From assembly GCF_963678635.1 (NCBI RefSeq), contig NW_026970786.1:1-64000 (forward strand): a DNA stretch of 64,000 nucleotides, written 5' to 3'. Under the pieces are notes generated by a model that saw nothing but the letters and a program-made list of their open reading frames with translations, searched no databases and had not been told where the DNA came from. This document shows, piece by piece, positions 59,901 to 64,000 of this stretch. The DNA comes from Symsagittifera roscoffensis (taxonomy: Eukaryota; Xenacoelomorpha; Acoela; Convolutidae). Position 1 is the stretch's first letter. Each line of letters opens with the position of its first letter. A program made the translations under genes and the position numbers.

Positions 59901-60514
59901 GAGTGGGGGTAGGACTTACCCACACTGAAAACTTGATAATAAAAAAATTGAGAATAGCAAGAGAAACAGGAAACTTAGAAGCAGAAACAGGCGAAGAACC
60001 TAAGAAACCTGACATAGGCAGGGTAGTTGAGTCATATTTTAACTTACCAAATGAATATTCAAGTAACATAGTACTAACAGATAGTGATTTCATACTCACA
60101 AACAGAACATGTGCGATAGCAATCACCGCAGACATGAGTTTTAGGACGGCGCTAGCGGCAGATTTTAAGAGGGAATACAAAAACGTGGAATTCCTTTGGA
60201 AGCAAAGACCAGGGATAGGGGGCGTAGCAGCCTTACCCCCGGCGGTGTCGCAGATACCGGGAAAGTACTTATGCTTCTTGGTAACGAGGGCGACAGAGAA
60301 GCAGCACGTGGACCCAGAAAACCTAGTCTTGTCTTTGACGAGGCTGAGGGACTTCCTTGTGGAAATGGACGTGAAGGAGCTTTCGCTTCCAGTGTACGAT
60401 CCAAATAGAGGAAGACTGCATCCTCGGGAATTGTACGCGCTTGTACACGTGATATTCTCTGATACGAACATACAAGTGTATCTACATAAGAAATATTACT
60501 TAAGTATAGGCTGA
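50912..60514 (+). CDS. Element B gag-pol polyprotein with macro-like C-terminus (intact, 3200 aa)
   Basis: Single open frame from ATG 50912. Residues 1-560: charged, low-complexity region with a coiled coil (about 330-420). 570-760: gag. 801-814 and 853-866: two CX2CX4HX4C zinc knuckles. Asp1160 in LLDTGAVVSVMP: aspartic protease. About 1500-1760: RT, with the catalytic box CHVDD at 1644-1648 (His where element A and relatives have Tyr). About 1780-1910: RNase H, with DTDAS, KAEMFA, VDNRAL and NADS. 2121-2168: three LSGE repeats. About 2415-2580: integrase, with HX4H/CX2C, then QIDHQ, QSDNG and LVERQN. About 2716: GPF/Y-type module. About 3035-3197: macro-like domain. One uninterrupted gag-pol frame implies processing by its own protease. 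The intact frame suggests a recently active or positively maintained copy. Confidence 0.9.
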   Translation: MSLDKSRIPKRSNSSRKFIPEKQRKTMTDPFVDWIKRTRSDKEGTVSGRMVETRSQKTSEEQRELLEVEVNTDHTMNDNQGVNGLEGRGRRLASESTPVEQGHDFATSTGTLDREEMSELSDISTEVTATRRSPTDNTMMASGTGKQTTSSSFSERMKNTFGNIFPFSMGGGAGNDGESQEEEDEEEQGDFGSQVSLNSSIQENEAYVGRETGTMDKFGVVTTISKEANTPGQSKDFTIRTSSEPQPEESRTRGLGNALADPEIDNDKTSRQRVKARISTSTKLPGTDRVTPPLVTPLMDNGAALEGALNNIVGSLGEQNEQMSIRMSELERAVHIERESLREEINRNRQEVDRSEKRLKERTDEHMTRNLSRMTREAEQRELRLRADMEKLRIQQEQSLGSLDTKIDAMMERRTQAIMDRLDGLLSSKSGPKEGEPNSGGPSREPRVNFNEHQRRKTNGSTRCRGSSSSYATMGNTAWGPNSRASSTGNRQTSNERPTQSTHATGRSDSGNMGHTSPRRSHMGQAGNAQGDSDCRDAPHTEPSTRCEDTQAGLSRDATAMATAFEPLNRSLETFLTRLSRTNERSEKSRRVFKKPRCYKDESDGCIDTWIEVMKLHFEEEDLSERQECSALTSNLEGTALNCVMAKKQYQRDTAEKIFEILLNRFGSGVQGHQAMMRFEKRRQREDETIDKFLDDLEMLRRRSQPDESNRRMNLAVASKFIDGVKNDELRTMLATHYTPLSTNAPTPEELRLKSKEYLLLKPPSRSGYYKNNYGNFNNGPANQGNNWYKPRDDMDKRRSCANCSSTDHHVSACPAYKQGMKAIGFSLEDEDASELDHEDFMRGVIAKFGPRCFFCNLEGHFKSDCPQFWDAVADIKHPRHEEALSGVKASKARLLSEAEARRKDKPQELAAKKMQAVTEEAREPEPATAADDFKIDYKAAAKDALNRVQQELVTKEIEQKVKLELENEKLQEQLNTFEATEFEETKTPSSLDMKLKVISGKRFGMAPQGKKIQSIISVAGHQVIRNLSEPSEFTLMHLDTYADYLRQVEPRTESRAVRALLTTGGPRMKKLHGRYLEVYGPYQIMLNVDGISIYTRTYITTDDDQMGQIYLGEEELKVRRIGHDAMMEQDAVHIGYEADVTAHLLDTNGTKIGVTGLLDTGAVVSVMPIKTWERMGFTREDLIPTNLRLAAANRGAIYVAGRTPVTVLHMGGRNLWMSFLVVENLDDADQFILGRDFVRNFDVMIDLNNGLIRIRNPDRKYVKRPINRIITDENKVPVFLDRKVKLQPGQAVVAIFRMRNLNSLSDSKQVCLVPNPNSQSSVILGRSFSVTRNGLCVSVLLNTLDTTVSIQRGKKLGYALPMRTDYEETQNLKKYSVKDCPYHANKDKILKRINELKSIRKLFSMKSETDDGLSSCSNFPERPSSYELDSDKPVLPEIEHLKGKIGEGDFEKLRDLLDRNAEVFSKHKADIGCCNFVEHEIELEEGAVPHREGARRMTPHKSEACRAEIEMLLEYDMIEPSKSPWACGVVMAKKKGGQLRFCCDFRYLNAVTIKDAYPIPRIDESLSKLGDAKFFTTLDLGSAFWQVPLRKKDREKTGFACELGLYQWKRMPFGLCNATATFQRLMAQALTGVTKKYGNLLMCHVDDVVIATPTLEDHIDRLDEVFGCMKRAGLKCKPSKCEILRDSIKYLGRMVDRHGVRPDPEAVEAVLTWKAPRTDTQLMSFLGFANYYREFIKGYADKVYPMQKLMRNKGKKFEWNDEAQVAFENIKRELCEAPVLGMPTEKGMYVLDTDASVVAISGILHQEQEWNGRTVLRPIAYGSKVLSDTEMKYGAPKAEMFAVVTFVEKYRAYLGSAPFKLRVDNRALSWLKTYSMDQSYIGRWIVRLDGYHMIIEHRMRDKHQNADSLSKKTEFYERLEQKQANQAEVKEGFSFLDKETYEALPLTRWLDKSGHPIPGHPELPAEKAAEIKILSREDPVPLDLLLRSNLVQQELSRMNINSLSLLDKTVQVTPQVMRILGGLLEREVTRDDPEWTAAVASLTVSEKVKIMPSRQQHEENKRDCRTIVQQLVSSIPQEILTSTSYGQKGRESGKQKKTVTFVDREKEGEEVEQNLLQDYLSGEKDEEKNQRSQDQHPGQVNLSGESEIDEKIPDEKQDLENKVLSGEFRWMRRKYGHDLEERAVSSTTPSTDDKSESSRMNTYSDRDSTSGSELSELAIHTLLVETRARNLDREVYQDPDSDRYLIPSERVFDNAADDLETIAVSKRSISLLPQKEVVRTDLQPFQQETQPLAKIWCVKMEEDTHQPNELNSQMRVMKTYLKARYRLSDLLRAQRNDRMTSNLKRWIENGAPDKGDLEEDSYRILRQYFMQKEGRLYLNKDGIVACRRREEDKVLYKYNAIVLPQLYQTELLFRSHDQMGHQGIDKVYQRTLKRFEWPGMKKACEKWVTACLSCQQVKDPRKLRFPLQSIESSEFNEVVQIDHQKICMTDSGYNQVLVMIDHFTKYAEAVPCITASAEETCDHLINTWIARHGCPMTFQSDNGTAFVGELTKELMRRSQVAQAHSTTYHPQTNGLVERQNRTLVSMLRVYCSRYMTDWDRYLPQVMGAYNSTQHSTTGVSPHMMLTGHEKSLPLTFFYPEYEGKKTSPQVYVRDVIRRQQELNDLCRRNTQQAQARQRKRFDKKAAGAKAYSVGDYVWVFQNVIPPKGTKKLLKKWRGPFMITEVHQEGRFYRLSTGRAAHYENIKPHNPSTEDWCIPADMEEGDYLMMDPACEVNEKGTREKNDGNEVVEEGTETPLDLDPKEQIEADDETLPYAEEDWQDSEQTEVPKNMEPDLPFTMQTRQKDGTRLRKKYNPYGDDFVVDRIDQKKIVEEVVGLEEITVSQDIDIVDDHNDEWVDDWSKPEVEFDDEQQQSNEQDLTNLRVLEWLNERTSDPGKTSVTIQDVDRESAKYIKTERDDPSWAAQEGQLLIPASNLDLIPGMRSTGTPMDIFVRGVGVGLTHTENLIIKKLRIARETGNLEAETGEEPKKPDIGRVVESYFNLPNEYSSNIVLTDSDFILTNRTCAIAITADMSFRTALAADFKREYKNVEFLWKQRPGIGGVAALPPAVSQIPGKYLCFLVTRATEKQHVDPENLVLSLTRLRDFLVEMDVKELSLPVYDPNRGRLHPRELYALVHVIFSDTNIQVYLHKKYYLSIG
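57272..57416 (+). repeat. Three TTGTCCGGGGAG motifs inside element B pol
   Basis: Copies at 57272-57283, 57338-57349 and 57404-57415, all encoding LSGE in the spacer between RNase H and integrase. Element A has four in the equivalent place (32789-32800, 32872-32883, 32914-32925, 32956-32967), plus a decayed copy at 32829. Confidence 0.85.
59892..59904 (+). promoter_or_regulatory. TTGTCCGGGGAGT motif upstream of the macro-like domain
   Basis: Here the same 12-mer is read in another frame, as part of IFVRGVGVG, and is extended by a purine-rich gtgggggtagga. Element A has a one-base variant (ttgtccgggaagt) at 35422. The surrounding ~70 nt are unusually similar between A and B at third codon positions. 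Confidence 0.6.
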
Positions 60515-60910
60515 GTGATGTGCGAGAGGGTGTTAGGCCAAAGACTAAGTTGTGTGTAATATGTGAGAGGTGCGTTATGTTATGTTATGTGTTAGGTTAT
60601 TAAGATCATGGGTAAGTAGGGGTTAGTGACCATGAACAACTAAATGACGATCTTGGGAATAGATCCAAAGTTTGGACTGTCCAATCTTAGGTCGAATTCC
60701 AAAATTTTAGAAACCAATTGATTTTAATAAATTTTAGGATAAATATCTTTTTATCTGAACTGTCTTTAAGCAAATTTTAACGATATATATTAAGGTGAAA
60801 CTGACAGGTGTGACAGTCGTGATTTCTTTTCTAGATCCTGATTGATCATTTAATTGCTCACTTGAGTCAAAACTTGAAATCGAAATCAAATCAAACTTGG
60901 AAAGAACAGT
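60515..60910 (+). other. Element B spacer between gag-pol and ORF2
   Basis: A 396-nt non-coding spacer with ttatgttatgtg-type phrases, as in element A, and a candidate splice acceptor near its end. No frame is supported. Confidence 0.6.
60821..60834 (+). promoter_or_regulatory. Candidate 3' splice site for ORF2 mRNA (element B)
   Basis: gatttcttttctag|atcctgattgatca, with AG at 60833-60834, lies 76 nt before the ORF2 ATG. It is conserved with 36379-36392 of element A in both the pyrimidine tract and the following atc-tgattgatca, while most of the spacer is not. Confidence 0.5.
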
Positions 60911-63900
60911 ATGGACAATTTCAACCTGGATGAATTGATGGACCTGGCAGAGGCATATGTAGGACCGATGGTAGATGCGATCTATCGTCGGCTGATCGAA
61001 CGAGACTTCGCTCTGGAGGACCCAGAGGTGGTCATGTTGCTGACCGCCCTGATTAACATCTTGGGGCACGACAACCGTGGGGACCGCCCCACGGAAGTCC
61101 TGTTGATGGCAGCATATGGAGAAAGAGGAGTACTAGACCGCCCGAACATGAGAGTGATGAGGTGGAGAAACGGGGCTCTCTCAGGGAGTGACTTGGCGAA
61201 TGAGCCTGGGTTGGGAAGTTCTAGGACTTACCAACCAGGTGAGATGCCAATGCCCTCCAAGCCCAAACCTGGGCTGACGAGAATGCATCGGGAGATGAAC
61301 AGCGAGGCGACCTCGTCTGGTTCACCACTGAGAGCAGCTGTGCCACCAAAAGGGGCGAAAGTAACACAGAAGGTTCAGACGAACCAAACCATACAAGATC
61401 TGGACGAGATGAACGATCAGTTGAGAAGTACGAAGAAGGAGTTAAACGATATGACGAAGACCATGCTGGCGATGGAGGAAGACCGGGACATGTGGAGAAA
61501 GTTGTTTGAAGACTGCAACAAAAAGCAGGGTCAAGAGATCGAACGCTTAAGGCAGGAATACAAAGAGCGATCGGAGCAGGTGGCGTTGACGACGTCCATT
61601 GAGAAAGTGATACCTGCAAGGGATATTCCTCGTGGGCAGTCCCCGATGGAGCTCTTGACACCTCGAGAAATGAGTCAAACAACGGAGACACGGCTTCCAG
61701 CAGAGACGAACCGAGTAACAATCCCGGATCCTAGTGACACCTTGGGTGATCCCGTCGTAGAACAGACAGTGAGAAAACTGATAGAGACAGCTGGACGATT
61801 GGTCGCTAACAAGAATGCACCAGGTTCCGGGGTGACTGCACCCTATGGAACGATTGACGATACGGGCAGAGTACAACTCTCCCAGACAATAATCAGACAA
61901 GGGATAAGTGACGTGACGCCACTCAGGGGGAGTTCGAAGATCACAGAGAGAAAAGTAAGGAAGATGCCAGCGAAGAAAGTGTCTCGTGTAATGGACGTGC
62001 AGAAGAATAATCAATTAAAGTATAATTTCACGGGAGTTCCGGAGACAGATCCGAGAGCCTGCTTCAATCGAGCTACCTGGAGCCCGGCTGTGAACCTGCA
62101 GCAACCACCACTCGGGACATCTCACCTGATATTGGGAGACAGCTTAGTCAGAGTGCTGTCGAATTTGAGGACCTCGTGGGTCACCACGGTGATGGCCTTT
62201 GGAGGCGCGACGATTGCCCAATTATATCGCATGGTGGAGCTGATGAATCCAGGGAAGATACCCAATGTGATGATCTTAGTTGGGACGAATGACATCTCCA
62301 GAGGATCAGATGAGCAGGAAGCACTGTGGGAAGCAATGATGGTGTGTTTGTTTACTACTCTCTGGCAGAAGTTCAGTTGCGCGGTATTGACCGTTTGCAC
62401 TGTGCCAATGAACACAAGAAGCCTGACAGTATCAGGAAGAAGGCACAACGAGGGAGTCATGAGATGGAACAACATCTTGAGAAACCTAGCAAATAGAAAT
62501 GCCGGAAGAATGATCCTCATGGACATTGAACATGAATTGAGAGCCATGGATCAAGCCAGACTGACCACAGATGGCATCCACTTCGACAGTGTCGAAGGAC
62601 AAGCTTGGTTGAATCGAGTCTTCCAAGAACGGTTGGATGAGCTGGAAGCAGAACTCTTTGACACCGGAGTGCTGAAGGAAGAGGGAACGGTGAGTGATAC
62701 GGTGATCACCACCTTTGTGCCTCCTAACCTGGAAACACGCTTGGGTACGGTCCCAGCCGCCATAAATTACCGGCAACAAAGCTCCAGTGAACCAGGTCGA
62801 AGAACAGATGTACAGGATCGGTTGGGAGAGGCACCGATGAGGAGAACAATTCATCCTAGGAGAAGGATAGGACCTGTCAACCAACCAATCGAAGAAGTAG
62901 CCGGCACATCTAGATCGGACACTAGATCGGAGACGACGAGTACCAGTCGAGAGGAAAGACCGAGCAGAGGCTCATTGATGTGGTCGCGATCCATACCGTC
63001 TCCTTGGCATATATACAAAGAAGAACTAATGAAGCTGGACCTACAGAGAGTGAGCTTCATCGAAGATGCAAGGAGGATGCTGAATGGAGCGACGCTATCC
63101 GTCAGCAGATTGTACTCGATAACCGGCGTAGACTGGTTGATAGCCGCTAGCATAAATTTCAGCTCCACGACGGCCTTGAGATTTGCCGACTTGGAGGGAC
63201 TGCCGTCCAACAACACAATAGGACCTGTGAATGCAAGACCGTTGCAAGATGTGAGATTGAACCATGATGAGAGGAATCGTGAAGAAAGGCCAGGAAGATT
63301 CCTGACGGCGAGAGCGCCGATTGGACAACACGTGAAGATATTTAGGCAATTGACGACACCACCTGGTCATGTGAAGGAGAGAGTGTACCCAAAACTAGTG
63401 AACCAAGATGGTGATGCCCAGAGATATGGCGGATTGACAGCGATAAAGAAAGATGAGACCATCTTCGCCGCCTACGACAAAGCAGAGATGAGAAAGGCCA
63501 AAATCATGGTAGTAGCGAATTCAGAGTTCGTGTACACCTCTAAGTCTTTGTTTTGGCCGGACGTCATAATGCTGGCCGCAGTTGACCTAGACATATTGCA
63601 ATCAGTGTCATTGGCTATAGGGGTACAGAGGCAGACAGAGATGAACCCGATAACGATTGTGTTTGCTGGCATCAATGACCATCTACACAGTAGAGGTTTT
63701 CTGAGCAGGATCAGAGATCCTGCAACAGCAGAAAACGCAGTATGGCCCGCGATAAAAGACATCCTGGAGTCAATGGGTGAAGTGGTAGACGCGACAAAGG
63801 AGGGATCATTCAACAAAGTGACATTGAGAGTAGTATTTGCGTTGTCTCCGGGATATGCATATCTCCCGGATGGACTGAAATTTGTGTATGCAATGGTAGC

Positions 63901-64000
63901 CTTACTTTCGGAGGGAAAATATGATGTGATCATACAGCCCCGAATCGCATGATAGAAATGGAGAACTTGAGGCCACTTAAGGCTGAACTGCCGGCAGTAT
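60911..64000 (+). CDS. Element B ORF2: SGNH-hydrolase-containing protein (partial)
   Basis: Open from ATG 60911 for 1,013 codons, then a frame break near 63935; the coding sequence clearly continues in another frame to the window end (PNRMIEMENLRPLKAELPAV), as in element A. Residues 1-115: N-terminal domain (LGHDNRGDRPTEVLLMAAYG). About 155-225: coiled coil. About 400-575: SGNH/GDSL hydrolase with block I ILGDSLVRVL (Ser about 411), block III LVGTNDIS (Asn about 459) and block V TTDGIHFD (Asp/His about 553-556). About 720-1010: conserved second region with SLFWPDVIMLAA and VFAGINDHLHSRG. SGNH enzymes hydrolyse esters; the substrate here is unknown. The frame break lies in a C run and could be a base-calling error. 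Confidence 0.8.

Larger units (their letters stand above)
47015..64000 (+). mobile_element. Element B: giant Ty3/Gypsy-type retroelement, cut by the window end
   Basis: Same order as element A: leader 47015-50911, gag-pol 50912-60514, spacer, ORF2 from 60911. The RT-to-integrase proteins are clearly close to element A but at subfamily distance, and the non-coding parts are mostly diverged apart from conserved helices and blocks. The left end is placed after CTGTCCGGGGAG (to 47014), by analogy with element A. The right end is outside the window. Confidence 0.85.

Overview
The window is eukaryotic, almost certainly from an animal genome. It is AT-rich, with long A and T runs, candidate splice sites and an assembly gap (19376-19398), and mobile DNA makes up most of it. 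The best guess is a nematode or another small AT-rich invertebrate. No host gene fixes the species, so this is an inference from base composition and element types.

Layout. (1) 1-4766 is AT-rich DNA with no supported gene. (2) 5011-16729 is a decayed Maverick/Polinton virus-like DNA transposon with terminal inverted repeats. Its minus strand carries remnants of a penton-like minor capsid protein, a small basic Gly-rich protein, a major capsid protein and an adenovirus-type cysteine protease. The penton/small-protein/capsid block has been tandemly copied about 3.5 times (unit about 1861 bp). No polymerase, integrase or ATPase was recognised. (3) 16731-19375 is AT-rich host DNA with a palindromic repeat array and one plausible first exon of a secreted host protein (17875-18036). 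(4) 19399-22500 is an old, broken copy of the second ORF (ORF2) of the giant retroelement described next. It is interrupted by a small MITE-like insert (20595-20792) and a deleted hAT transposon (21209-22018) with a perfect 8-bp target duplication. (5) 22541-46371 is element A, a giant Ty3/Gypsy-type retroelement of about 23.8 kb. (6) 46372-47014 is the 3' untranslated end of a second subfamily (B). (7) 47015-64000 is element B, same order and strand as A, cut by the window end.

Elements A and B share one architecture. A structured leader of 3-4 kb comes first. Next is one long gag-pol frame: gag, two zinc knuckles, aspartic protease, RT, RNase H, integrase, and a C-terminal macro-domain-like region. 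A spacer follows with a conserved splice-acceptor-like sequence, then a very long ORF2 with a SGNH/GDSL hydrolase domain, and a structured 3' untranslated region. In B the gag-pol frame is intact (3200 codons); in A it is broken by one frameshift and two stops.

The least expected features are the macro-like domain on Pol, the SGNH-bearing ORF2 of about 2,900 codons, leader RNA structures supported by compensatory changes between A and B, and a TTGTCCGGGGAG motif repeated inside pol in two different reading frames and again at the presumed LTR boundary. I know of no description of this combination, but I could not search for one.
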